A stretch of 64,000 nucleotides of DNA from Galeopsis tetrahit (Eukaryota > Streptophyta > Magnoliopsida > Lamiales > Lamiaceae): positions 20,984,001 through 21,048,000 of the forward strand of contig OY776120.1 in the NCBI GenBank assembly GCA_963675135.1. Direction: 5' to 3'. Within the stretch, counting starts at the first letter, position 1. Each line of letters begins with the position of its first letter. Of the stretch, positions 1-11,485 are shown one piece after another. The notes under the pieces are model-generated. The model was not told where the DNA came from and did no database searches. It saw nothing but the letters and a program-made list of their open reading frames with translations. The translations under genes were made by a program, and so were the position numbers.

Positions 1-794
1 AAGTGCATTCCTTAACGGTATTCTTGCGGAAGAAGTGTATGTTGAACAACCTCCAGGTTTCGAAGTCAAAGGTGACCAAGTTTACAGATTAAAGAAGGCC
101 TTATATGGACTAAAAAGCAAGCTCCAAGAGCCTGGTATGATACACTCTCTCTCTTTCTATTAGAAAATGGTTTTACTAAGGGCAAGGTCGATAGAACCCT
201 GTTCAGAAGACAAGAAGGGAAGGACATTTTACTCGTCCAAATTTACGTAGATGACATCATTTTTGGGTCACCTAACAAAAAGCTGAGTGAAAGTTTCTCA
301 ACACTCATGCAAAGTAAATTTGAGATGTCTATGATGGGTGAAATGAATTACTTTCTTGGTCTTCAAGTAAAACAGACCCCAGAAGGGATTTTCATAAATC
401 AAGCAAAGTATATTAGAAATCTACTAGACAAGTATGGTATTAAGACATGCAAGTCCACTGGCGTACCTATGCTACCTACTTACAAGATGGATCCAGACGA
501 ACAAGGTAAATGTGCGGATCAAACACATTATCGTGGTCTTATTGGTTCATTACTATACTTGACTGCTAGTAGACCTGATATTGCATTCTCTGTTGGTGTA
601 TGTGCTCGTTTTCAAGCTAATCCAAAAGAGAGTCATATGGAAACCACTAAAAGGATATTGAAATAGATAGGAAATCTACATCAATCGTGGTATATGGTAT
701 CCTTCAAATGATGATCTATCTCTAAGTGGCTACTCTGATTCTGATTTTGGTGGTTGTAGAATAGATAGCAAATCTACATCTAGTTCTTGTCAAT
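1..794 (+). pseudogene. L2 pol fragment: reverse transcriptase and start of RNase H
   Basis: This is the distal half of a copia reverse transcriptase, starting at the SAFLNGIL block and containing the YVDD-type active site (frame VDDIIFGS, near 250-275). It continues into the start of RNase H. Compared with the same region of L4 it carries a 2-bp insertion near 113-117, which shifts the frame. About 17 bases at 664-682 are replaced by a copy of nearby sequence, which introduces a stop after codon ILK. The piece ends abruptly at 794 where the L3 LTR begins. It is a dead remnant, and its family identity with L4 is clear from near-continuous similarity. Confidence 0.85.
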
Positions 795-1640
795 TGTTGA
801 TGTTGAAGACTTGGTGATGTTATCGAAGATGTTATCACACAAGGCTGCAACATTTTAATTCGACCTTTCTTATTTTTTCCTAAGTCCAAATTCTGGTTTC
901 TAGCTAATGCTGCTTTGGATGTTGTAACATCGCAGGTTGAAGATCTAGAACATTCTATAACGTTCCAGACTGGAAGGATCTGGAAGCTTGCAGAAGTATG
1001 TAGATCATGCGGTTGCCCTTGAGAACGTCCAGAACTGGCTGGAAGATCCTAGAAGGCAGTTGGGAGAGAAGAAAGGATGAGATCCTACATTTTAGGAGAT
1101 CATGGATGAAGGTTCTAGAATGCATATTCACGCCTATAAATACAGCAGAACCGTGATCATCATCCATCAATCGAAGTGCCATTCTTTAATTACTAAACTA
1201 GTGTTCATCCTGTTAGGAATTAATTGTCATTGGCATGTTCTTGTCGTTGTGCCGAAGAGTCCAAACTTCCTGTACAACATAAACTTCTCTACACATCTTT
1301 GATAGATAGATCATAGAGTTAGATTAGTTTTTGGTAGTGTAATTTTTACACTTAAGCCGTCTTTAGACTCGATAGGTTATCAAGTCTTATTTCCGTTGTG
1401 AATATTTGTTCACACACCATTTGTATTCACATAATTATTAGTGAAAGTTTCGCCCTGAGGCTCGCATAGATTTTAAATTAAAATCTATGTTAAAAAGTTA
1501 ATTCTGTGTCTTTGTGTTTTCATACTTTCAAGTCTTCCGCTATTCGTATTCTGATATTCTGTAATCGAGTCAGTGTTACATTGAGTGTTCTAACATTGAG
1601 TGTAGCATCAGTCTTGTTTTACTTAACACGCACACTTTCA
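795..1640 (+). repeat. L3 5' LTR
   Basis: It begins TGTTGATG and ends TTTCA, followed two bases later by the primer site. It matches 22937-23782 over its whole 846-bp length. A TATAAATA box is present at 1135-1142, so U3 is about the first 340-370 bp. The short ORFs seen inside it occur identically in both LTR copies and have no coding features. Confidence 0.92.
1135..1142 (+). promoter_or_regulatory. TATA box of L3 5' LTR
   Basis: TATAAATA lies in a GC-richer context (CGCC before it) about 500 bp before the LTR end, as expected for the U3/R promoter of a plant LTR element. The same octamer occurs in the LTRs of the other copia elements here. Confidence 0.6.
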
Positions 1641-1642
1641 GT

Positions 1643-1654
1643 TGGTATCAGAGC
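1643..1654 (+). promoter_or_regulatory. L3 primer binding site (initiator Met tRNA)
   Basis: TGGTATCAGAGC, two bases after the LTR end, is the standard copia primer site complementary to the 3' end of initiator methionine tRNA. It fixes the LTR boundary. Confidence 0.92.
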
Positions 1655-1730
1655 TGATACCTGACGACACTAGGTTTAGATCCTTGTTTTTTAATTAGTG
1701 TGTTTTAGTATTTATTGTGTCTTTGCAAAA

Positions 1731-3350
1731 ATGGAAACACATCACATCTCTACAGCACTTAGGCCACCAGTTTTAGATGGTACAAACTATGCATATTGGA
1801 AACCTAAGATGCGCATGTATATCAAGTCTATTGATGAACGTGCATGGAGGACAGTACTTACAGGTTGGGATGCACCAAAAACTCCAGTAGATGAAGACAA
1901 TGAAGTTCAACTCAAGAAGGAAGTTGATTGGACGGCTGACGAGATAACAACAACAGGGTTTAATTCTAAAGCTTTAAATGCTATTTTTACTTCTGTTGAT
2001 ATTTCTATGTTTAAAATTATTTCTAATTGTTTAACTTCTAAAGAAGCTTGGGATAGATTACAAGAGCATTGTGAAGGTTCAGATAGTGTTCGAAGAACAA
2101 AACTTCGAATGCTAGGGACTAAATTTGAAAATCTCTGAATGAGGGAAGATGAGACCATATCATCTTATAATGAACGTTTAAGTGAGATTGTCAATGAATC
2201 ACATTCTCTTGGTGATCCTATTTCGAATGTGAGAGTAGTTCATAAAATTTTGCGTTTAGTTCCTAAAAAATTTGATGCAAAAATATGTGCTATAGAAGAG
2301 GCTAAAGATACTGATAAATTGAGTCAAAATGAGCTAGTAAGTATTCTTAAAACTTATGAGATGAACACTACTCAATTTGATGAAAACAAAGATGATAAAA
2401 AGGTGGTTATTTTTAAAGGAGAGACATCACAAGGTTCTGAAATACAGCCTATCATCACTGAAGTCGATTCAGATGATGATGTGATGGATCTATGTTATGA
2501 CAATCCAGACCACATGGCCTTTCTCACTAAGCATTTTAACAAGTTTTTGAAGAAAACAATGAACAGGTCCAAAGGGAATATTCAGCCAAAGATCCAGATC
2601 AACACATCAACACCACAACCAGAGAAGAGAAGGAGTCAATTTCCACCAAGAATATCACAAAGTGAAGGTAAACCAAGGTATGATCCTGAATATAGAAAAT
2701 CAGTTCAATGCAATGCATGTTCTGGTTATGGCCATTATGCAAATGAATGTGCCAATACTAGACTCAAGCAAAAACTGAATTTTAGTGCTACCTTAAGTGA
2801 TGATTCAGATGATGAAAAAGTTAAATCAAAAGAAATTGAATTTGCTTTTCATACTCAGGTTGATTATGATGACTCTTTAGATGATGATCTAGATGAAACA
2901 GACTCAGATGTTGAATTGGATGTTACAACATCAGAAACAACATCAAGTCAAAATCACCCAGATTTGAACTGTTTTAATGGTTTTGTTGATGATACAGGAA
3001 TAAGGACAGAAGATTCGAAATACCAGAAGTTATTGGAGGATTTGAACTCTCAGAAACTCACTCTTGATTCTTTGAATAAAGAGAATGAGGATCTGAAAGG
3101 AACAATCACCAAACTAGAAGTTATCCTTACCAGAAGAGATTTAGAACTCTGCAAATTAAAGGAAGAATTGAAAAGTTCTACCTTAAGTTTCAGAAAATAT
3201 GAAAAGAGTGCTTCTGAAATGAATGATGTTTTGGTATTTGGTAAATCTAACAATCAAGGTTTAGGTTATGATGGTGAAACTGCATCTATTTCTAAAAGTT
3301 TTGCAAATCCAGTGAAGTTTGTGAAGGCTAAAACATATGTTGAAGCATAA
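1731..3350 (+). pseudogene. L3 gag (one nonsense codon)
   Basis: Starts at ATG 1731 (METHHIS...), 91 bp after the LTR. The N-terminal half is the UBN2-type copia gag: an LDGTNYAYWK block, then the CLTSKEAWDRLQEHCEG block. A CCHC zinc knuckle is encoded at 2709-2750 (C-x2-C-x4-H-x4-C), and an acidic stretch plus a Leu/Lys/Glu-rich coiled coil follow (about 3000-3200). A TGA at 2136-2138 interrupts the frame, which continues open immediately after it. Gag forms the particle that packages element RNA. The long gag with a coiled coil after the knuckle is typical of Sireviruses. The frame ends at 3350, and pol opens in another frame. Confidence 0.85.
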
Positions 3351-3417
3351 GCACAAACAAAACCTCAACACTTCTTTGAAAGCATCACCCTAAACTAAAA
3401 CTTTTAAAAAGTTATTT

Positions 3418-6400
3418 GTGTGCCATTATTGTTCTAAATTAGGTCATATTCGTCCTTACTGTTTGAAAATGAAGAAAGATTTTACTGATGAGAAATTGTT
3501 ACCTAAAAAGTTGTCACATTCGAAGAAACATTTCTCAAAATCTACTTGGAAAAAGAAATCTGATGTTACCTGTAATGTAGTCCACACTTCTTTGAAAGCA
3601 TGTTTACCTGGTCTATGGTATGTTGATAGTGGTTGTTCTAGACATATGACAGGAAAAATTGACTACTTATCTGATTATGCTACTGTAAATGGTGGATATG
3701 TTACATATGGTGGAGGTTCAAAAGGAAAAATCATTGGAAAAGGAACTTTAAATGTTAAAGGTTTTCCTAAGCTTAAGAATGTCTTGCATGTTAATGGATT
3801 GCTTGCTAATTTGATTAGTATAAGTCAATTATGTGATGATAATTTGCATGTAAAATTTGACAAAGATTCATGTTATGTTCTTGATAAAGATGATGAATGT
3901 TTAATGACTGGTACTAGGTCAGCTGATAATTGTTATCTTATTGGAACAAACAATGTGTGTAATTTGTCAAAACATAATGAAAATTTCTTATGGCATCAAA
4001 GATTGGGTCATGCAAATTATAGATCATTAAAGACGCTAGTCAATGCTGAAGCTGTGAAAGGATTACCAAACTTGAAGTTTGACGAAATCACTATATGTGA
4101 ACCATGCCAGAAAGGTAAGCAGGTAAGAGTGTCGCACAAAATGTTGTCACATTGTTTGACACATCGTTGTTTTGAGTTGCTGCACATGGATTTAATGGGT
4201 CCTATAGAAACTGAAAGCATTGGAGGAAAAAGGTATTCCCTTGTTGTGGTAGATGATTACTCTAGGTTTACTTGGATAGAATTCTTAAGAGACAAATCTG
4301 AAACATTTAATGCTTTTAAAGTTCTTTACAAAAGGTTCAAAAATGTGGTTAACTTGAAAGTTAGCAAGATTAGAACTGATCATGGTAGAGAATTTGAAAA
4401 TAGCATGTTTACAGATTTTTGTGAAAAGAAAGGTATAATGCAAGAATTTTCATCTCCTAAAACTCCACAACAAAATGGAATTGCTGAAAGAAAGAATAGA
4501 ACTCTACAGGAAATGGCAAGAGTCATGCTTACTTCCAAAAGTCTTGCTAAAAGATTTTGGGCTGAAGCATTGAATACAGCATGTCATATCACCAATAGGG
4601 TTTATATTCGATCTGGTTTTAAACAAACACCATATGAGATTTTGAACAACAGAAAACCAAATGTGAAGTACTTTCATGTATTTGGTTGTGTGTGTTATAT
4701 TCTGAATGATAGGGATCAACTCCATAAGTTTGACTCTAAAAGTGATAAAGGTTTCTTCTTAGGCTATTCTAGAAATAGTAAAGCTTATAGAATCTATAAC
4801 CTTAGGACTAACACTGTTCAAGAATCTGTTAATGTTGTGTTTGATGATGATAAAGGTCTTACAGATGGAAATGAAGAAGAAGATGTTTCAGAGGTTACTG
4901 AAAAATCTGGAGATTCTCTGAAAACTGAAAATGTTGCTCCGAATGTTACAACATCTGGAACAACATCGACAGAAAGTTCAACAGAACCTACACAGAATAA
5001 TCAGTATGTTCCCAAAAGAAATATTTCTTCAAGGATTGACAAAAGTCATCCATCGAACCAGATAATAGGTGATGCTACAGTTGGAGTGCAGACAAGAGGC
5101 AAAGTAAGAGCCAATAAGGTAGATGTGGTAAGAACATTATGCATGTCTTCTATATGTAATGTAGTGAATGCAGAGTGCTATTATTCTGAAATTGAACCTA
5201 AAAATGTTAATGAAGCTTTAACTGATGAACATTGGATCAATGCTATGCATGAAGAACTTAATCAGTTTGAAAGAAATGAAGTCTGGACACTAGTTCCAAG
5301 ACCTGACAACACTAATGTCATTGGAACTAAGTGGATTTATAAGAATAAAACTGATGAGTCTGGTAACATTGTTAGGAACAAAGCAAGATTAGTTGCACAA
5401 GGTTACACACAAGTTGAAGGTATTGATTTTGATGAAACGTTTGCACCAGTTGCTAGGATTGAGTCTATTAGATTATTACTAGCAATTGCAAGTTTTATTG
5501 ATATTAAACTTCATCAAATGGATGTAAAAGCTGCATTTCTTAATGGAATATTGAATGAAGAAGCATATGTTGAACAACCTAAAGGATTTGAAAATCCACA
5601 ATACCCTGATCATGTATATAAACTTAAGAAAGCATTGTATGGTCTTAAACAAGCTCCTAGAGCTTGGTATGGTAGGCTTACTGACTTTCTTTTGGAATTT
5701 GGTTTTATTAGAGGAGAAGCCGATAGAACTTTGTTCATTAAGCAATCTGGTGAAGATATGTTAATTGCACAAATTTATGTTGATGACATTGTTTTTGGTT
5801 CAACTTGTGATAATATGTTAAACCAATTTGTTGAAGCAATGACTGCAACATTTGAAATGAGTATGGTTGGAGACTTGAATTATTTTCTAGGTCTTCAAAT
5901 CAAGCAGTGCAAGGATGGAATATTCTTCTCACAAGGTAAGTACGCTAAGAACTTGGTTAAAAGGTTTGGTCTTGAAAATTCAAAAAGCATGAAAACTCCT
6001 ATGGGATCTACTTTAAAACTGTGTAAAGACAATGCTGGAAAAGATGTTGATCCAACATTGTATAGATCTATGATAGGAAGTTTGCTTTGTTTAACCTCTA
6101 GTCGACCAGATATTATGTACAGTGTTTGTGTTTGTGCAAGGTACCAATCGAACCCTAAGGAATCTCACCTGAATGCAGTGAAGAGAATCATAAGATATAT
6201 ATTGCAGGTACAAGTGAACTTGGGATTTGGTACACAAAGGATACAAGTAGTACACTAGTTGGATATAGTGATGCAGACTGGGCAGGAGATATAGATGATA
6301 GGAAAAGCACGAGTGGAGGATGTTTCTACATGGGAAACAATCTTGTGTCATGGCATAGCAAGAAGCAAAATTGTGTCTCACAATCTACGGCCGAATCCGA

Positions 6401-6794
6401 ATACATTGCTGCAGGCAGTTGTTGTACACAACTCCTATGGTTGAGTAAGATGTTCAATGATTATAGCTTAGAAAGTGACACATTAACTGTTTTTTGTGAT
6501 AACACAAGTGCAATCAACATTTCTAAAAATCCAGTACAACACTCTTTGACTAAACACATAAGCATTAGGCATCATTTCATAAGAGATTTAGTAGAGAAAA
6601 GTATTGTGAAGTTAGAATATGTTCCCACTGAAAATCAATTTGCAGATATATTCACTAAGGCTCTTGACCATGAGAGATTCTCATTTTTTGAGGAAATCTC
6701 TTGGTATGTGCACAACCTGAAAATCCAAGATGGATGTTGTTACAAATGCGGTAGCATTTGGAACAACATCAAGGGTAAGTGTAATCCTGATTGA
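3418..6794 (+). pseudogene. L3 pol: protease, integrase, reverse transcriptase, RNase H (one frameshift)
   Basis: The open frame begins with a second CCHC knuckle ([14 protein letters not shown], within the first 16 residues), then aspartic protease ([12 protein letters not shown], about residue 68). Integrase follows, with the HHCC zinc motif (LWHQRLGH ... CEPCQKG) and D,D,E residues in [16 protein letters not shown] and [11 protein letters not shown]. Reverse transcriptase has YVDDIVFGS near residue 785. The first frame stops at 6258 because of an indel near 6205-6210. RNase H continues in another frame to 6794 (SDADWAG, QSTAESEYIAA and a DNTSAI block). All catalytic motifs are intact, so only the frameshift and the gag stop disable it. 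No start codon is obvious at 3418, so expression probably depended on continuity with gag. Confidence 0.88.
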
Positions 6795-7663
6795 TTTAAT
6801 TCATTCCATGATTCGTTAAATAATTCCTTTGTAAAATATCTTTGAATCTGAAATTTGTGGTACAAAAATAGACATGGGTTACACCTCTCAAATGCATATA
6901 AAAAGAATGTTGTTAGCATACTAAAAGATGTAGTTTATCACTGAGTAACTATGGAGCACGGAGTTCACTACTACGATGCCTTCTTTTCAAAAGGTGATTA
7001 AACAAATACATCAATATGTTCATAATCCATTGAGTAATTATGGGGCACGGAGTTCGCTACTACGATGCACTCTTCTAGAAAAATGGATCAATATGAACTA
7101 GGTGCTACAACACGAAAAAAAAAAAAATTAGGTGCAACACAAATGAAGCAAATTCATGTAAAAACCGTGTTGAGGTGTATTTAAAAATGTCTTGAGTACA
7201 ACATTAAAAGATTTAAATTTATTTTTATTAGTTGTAATTATTTAATTAATTTTCTGGAATCTATTTTATTAAATGGAGGATACTAACCCACGGTTTTGTT
7301 TTTCCAGGTCATGCAAAGTTATTTTAATTTTGAGCCAATTTATTAATTATCTAATTAATCTGCAATTTTAGCCACTAACACCATGATCCAATATGGGATA
7401 CCCATTTTTATTCTTCTTGACCGAAAATTAAGGTATCACAATCTGATCATGCAATCTTATTCCAGAATTTTCTAAAGTGGTGGGACATTTTAATAACTTC
7501 CATTATATACTCTATAAAATCATCTCGTGGCTTTATGTTTAATTCATCAGTGTAAATCGAATTGTGTGAGCTGAAATTTCCAGAAATACAAATTGCAATT
7601 GTGTGTTTCGAATTGCGTGTCTATTTTCTTGAGCACTAATCATTCGTCTGAAGGGATTTAAAT
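6795..7663 (+). other. L3 spacer between pol and 3' ORF
   Basis: This is AT-rich noncoding DNA. It contains two near-identical 38-bp segments (6942-6979 and 7031-7068, core GAGCACGGAGTTC or GGGCACGGAGTTC) spaced 89 bp apart. A CTATAAAAT box at 7512-7520 lies about 150 bp before the 3' ORF start and could drive a separate transcript, which is inference only. A short A-run is at about 7118-7130. Confidence 0.6.
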
Positions 7664-9769
7664 ATGAAAAAGATGGGAATCACTTCATCTTCTCCAGCTG
7701 AAAATAATCCATCGCCCTCATCTTCGACTCCACTGCACCTTCTCGCAACAATGGCTTCCAACCAATCCGCCGGAAACACAGCTCCGATCACCACTGCCGC
7801 ACCACTACCATCGCCACTAGCTACTCCGACCACCATTACCATTCTCCAAAACGCAACAATTGAGGAGTTTACCCGGGTAATTCAAAATATTTCTTCCAAC
7901 ATCTTAAATTCGGTACCTATGCCTCAAATTTATGTTGGAGACGTTCCATTGAATATCCCTACTCAAACTCCTAATCCGATTCAAACCACTACTCCTACTC
8001 TGAAAAATCCCCAAACTGAAAACCCTACTGAGCCCGAAACCACTGAAATCACCATCCCCACTGAAATTGGTCCGATTGCTGCTCCTGTTGTTGAAACAAC
8101 CGAAGCGACCGAGGGAAATGACACTCCCATGGCTGAAGCCGAGCTTGACAGAGCAGAGGACTCTGCCCACACTAGTTCCTCTCTCTCGGAATCGACTGAG
8201 TCAGAGCCTATGCCTCTGAAATCATCCTTGGTCAAAGGAAAACGAAAGCGGAGCCCTAAGAAACTAAAGAGGAGGGCCAATAGAGTGTTTTCGAGGGTGA
8301 ACTATTCTGAGGGTTCACGAAAGAAGAAGCCCATGGCAGGTGATGTAGCTACTGCTCCAATTTAGGTCTTTACAGAGTCTGAAAAGGATAGCTCAGCTGG
8401 TGAAATTGCTCATACTAAAGCTGCTGAAAAAGACAGCTCTGACGAAGAGAATGTTCCTCTCATGGTACTGTGCAAGAAGATAGGAAAGAAATCAAAGCAA
8501 AGGAAGGATGCTACTCCCGTTGCTCCAGCACCAGTTGCAACCTCTGTTCCTGATGAAAGCCCTGATGATAACAGCTCCACTGAATCCGATCAACCTAACT
8601 CTGAATCTGAACACACCTCTAATGGTGATGAAGGTACACCCACTTCCGAAACTGATGTAGAAATGGAAAACTCTGATGATAGGTTAGCCAATTTATCAAG
8701 GAGAAAACTGTTAATTGAACGAAGGATATGTGTACCTGACTTTAATTCTAAGGGGTTGATTAGATTTCTTGAGGATAGAAATTTGTTGCATGCTGTTACG
8801 TTTGGTGAATCATTTGTTGCAACATGGGTCTATGAATTTTACTCCTGTTTAAGAAAGAGTATTGGTAGAAGAACTTCTCAATGGTATAGAATTGTAAGAT
8901 TTAGAGAAAGAGATCTTCCCTTTACACCCGAATTGATTAACGACTTTTTACACCTTGAATCTGTTGAGGAAGTTGAAGAACCTTCAATGGATATAATTGC
9001 TCAGGCAATTACAGGTGGTAGGGTGATGAGGTGGAAGAAAGTTATGCTTGCATGTAATCTTACCTCTCTATATTCAGTTGTGCATAAGTTGATTGTGTAT
9101 AATTGGATTCCATCTACGAACTCCACAAAGGTCACTATGAGTCAAGGAATACTACTTTACAGAATTGTGGTAATGAGAAACTTTAATCTTGGATTGACTA
9201 TTTTCAATCATATGATGAAATTTTCTGGGACAGTAACTAACAAAGGCAATCTGCCTTATCCGACTCTAATGTATGGTTATTTGAGACATAACAACTATGA
9301 ACGGGATAGACATGATATGTTGAGGGGGAGAGTTCCTCAAATTACAGTGTCTCGTAAGCTGATGACTGGAGAAAGAGTTGTTGATCTTCCTATCCAAGGT
9401 GCTGAAAGAGCTGAACCTGAAATTCCAAATGATGCTCCCAATGTCCCAAACACTACAAGCCACATTCCAATCTCCAGAGACTTCATACTTGTTCAGTTAA
9501 CTCACTTGCAGGATACCATCAATGAACTACAGTTCATGAAGGATTATTGGATGAAGAAACTTTCTGCTACACCAGGGGGAGTACCTGCTGTTGCTGCACC
9601 AGTCCCTGATGTTAGAGTCACTGAGTATGGGGGAGTTCTAATTGAAGAACTTGATGCTGATGCTGATCCAAATGTTGTTGCACACCTTGCAACAATGGTG
9701 ATTGAACAACCTAATAAAGATGAACAGGTGTTTGCTGATCTTCCAGACCTTGCTGCTGGAAATGCTTGA
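7664..9769 (+). pseudogene. L3 3' ORF: putative plant transposon protein (one nonsense codon)
   Basis: ATG at 7664 opens a frame that runs to 9769 with a single TAG at 8363-8365, giving about 700 codons. The first third is Pro/Thr/Ser/Glu-rich and probably disordered, with a basic patch KGKRKRSPKKLKRR near residue 190. The second part (from about 8690) matches what I know as the 'putative plant transposon protein' domain (Transposase_32 type): LIERRICVPDF, a WVYEFYSCL block, then LPFTPELINDFLHL and ILLYRIVVMRNFNLG. A weak coiled coil follows near the end. Such ORFs sit after pol in many Sireviruses, and their role is unknown. They are sometimes called env-like from position alone. I see no signal peptide or convincing membrane segment. 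Confidence 0.7.
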
Positions 9770-9976
9770 AGACAGGGGGAGACTGAATCTTAAGGGATGC
9801 AATGTGCAGATTTCTGTTGCTGCAGCTATTGTTACAGCAATTGATGCATCTTATTCAGTTTCTATCTTACTGTTTTATTTTAACTAATGATCCTACAGGC
9901 TGATACACTGATTTAACTGTTTTGTGTTAAGTTTTACAAAACTTAGTAGTTTATAGTTTAGTTTGAACTTAGAACT
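9770..9976 (+). other. L3 3' noncoding region, part before L4
   Basis: Sequence after the 3' ORF stop of L3, leading to the L4 insertion point. No feature apart from the GAACT duplication at its end. Confidence 0.6.
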
Positions 9977-11311
9977 TGTAGGTCCCTAAGTTGAGTTAAT
10001 ATCGAGGGAAGCTAAAGAAAATGTCTAGAGGGGGGTGAATAGACTTTTCTAAAATCTTTCGATATATCAGAATTACAATGTGCGGAATACGAAATTAACA
10101 TTGAGCCCAATTAAAGATTATACTCAACTTAATTCGAGAACTCTGTTTTATGTACTCAACTAGTCTTGTTTAGATATGTAATTCAATCAATCAAACAATT
10201 AATCAATTAAACAACAAACAAAACAGTAAAGTCCCAAGAAATTCTTACAACTTGTCTATAGTGGTTCGACAACTTGTCTACATCCACTCTCACAAACCCA
10301 GTTGTGAAATTCTTATTAACTCTTCCAATCGAGCAATATGTTCTTGTAGCTTTAAGTCCCAAGAAATAAGACTTAGATCTTCTCGACTATATCTCCAGAT
10401 ATATCTTCGATCTTACTAGCTATTTTACAAGTAACTAGCAACTTGAAACAACAAACGAAAATAAAACTTCTCTTCGTTCAGTAGTAGCCTTCTGATTTCT
10501 TCACTTGTCTTGTGTAGCTTCACTTTCTGAACTTCAATCTCTGAGAGAAACTTCTTCACTTGAATCTTCAATGATGCTTGCAGTATCAATATTTCAGTAG
10601 TTTTATCAGTATCTCAGTAGTCTTTAATGAATCAATACCATGAGGTATTTATAGATTCTAGAAATCAAGAACTCAGTTAGTTGTAACCAACTTTTCTTGA
10701 AAACTAACTTTTAACTGAAACTTCTTATCCTTTCACGCGTTTCTCCAGTTAATTAGTTATTCCTTAACTAACTCCTCAATCTTTATCTTCAACACGCTTT
10801 TGTAACTAACTTTAATCTTCTTGTCTTGTCTTGTTGAGTCGTACTTGTCTTGTGTAGTAGTAGTAGACTGCGTCTTCAACTTAACTTGTGCAGTAGACTT
10901 CTTCAGACTTACAACATAGAACTTATCTAGTCCTATCAACTAATCCTAACAAGACTATTACATTACTTTAAGCTTCTTGTTATAAAGCTTAGTCAACTTA
11001 TAAAACTTTACAAAGAATCTATCTATTACATTTAAACATGAGCTCTATACAACAATTATTCATAGCTCAATAACAATCTAACATATACAAATATGAAATA
11101 TGAAGTAATAACATGATATCAATTATAAGTACTTGTCTTTTCCTATATTAGCTTATGTGAACTCTACTGATCCTGTTAAAGATGACTTCAACTTAACTAG
11201 ACTAGATTAGTCAACACTTAGAAAAATTCAAACTTCTTTTGGCTTATCAAAACTTTATCTTTTATATTTTCATCATTATTTAGAACTTGTTTTAGGATTC
11301 ATATCCCAACA
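9977..11311 (-). repeat. L4 3' LTR
   Basis: 1335 bp. In element orientation it starts TGTTGGGATATG and ends GACCTACA. TATA box as TATTTATA at 10646-10653 (minus-strand TATAAATA). It differs from the 5' LTR by a few substitutions, a 5-bp CTTGT-type repeat difference near 10825, and an unrelated patch at about 10231-10256 discussed in the findings. Confidence 0.93.
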
Positions 11312-11312
11312 A

Positions 11313-11334
11313 TTTCCCCCTTTTTGATGAAGCC
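11313..11334 (-). promoter_or_regulatory. L4 terminal polypurine tract
   Basis: On the minus strand: GGCTTCATC followed by AAAAAGGGGGAAA and then the LTR. This is the plus-strand primer for reverse transcription. The same 9-mer plus tract precedes the 3' LTRs of L1, L2 and R3. Confidence 0.85.
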
Positions 11335-11485
11335 AAAACTACTTGAATCTTTTCACAATAGTAGACTAGTTAAGTAGTTATCTTGTCTTAAACATCAAAT
11401 AGTACTTATCTTTTCATTCATTCAGAAATATGATCAGTAGAGATTACACATACTAAATCATAAAAACTTAAGTAATAAAAAAAAA

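Noticed and set aside
955..1302. Short ORFs on both strands, found again at 23097-23444
   Set aside because: They recur only because both places are LTR copies, and they have no domain or start context.
1643..1654. tRNA gene fragment
   Set aside because: Only 12 bases complementary to a tRNA end, exactly where a primer site is expected. No tRNA fold is nearby.
7664..9769. Retroviral-type envelope gene after pol of L3
   Set aside because: No signal peptide, no membrane anchor and no fusion-peptide pattern. The domain resembles a plant transposon protein of unknown role.
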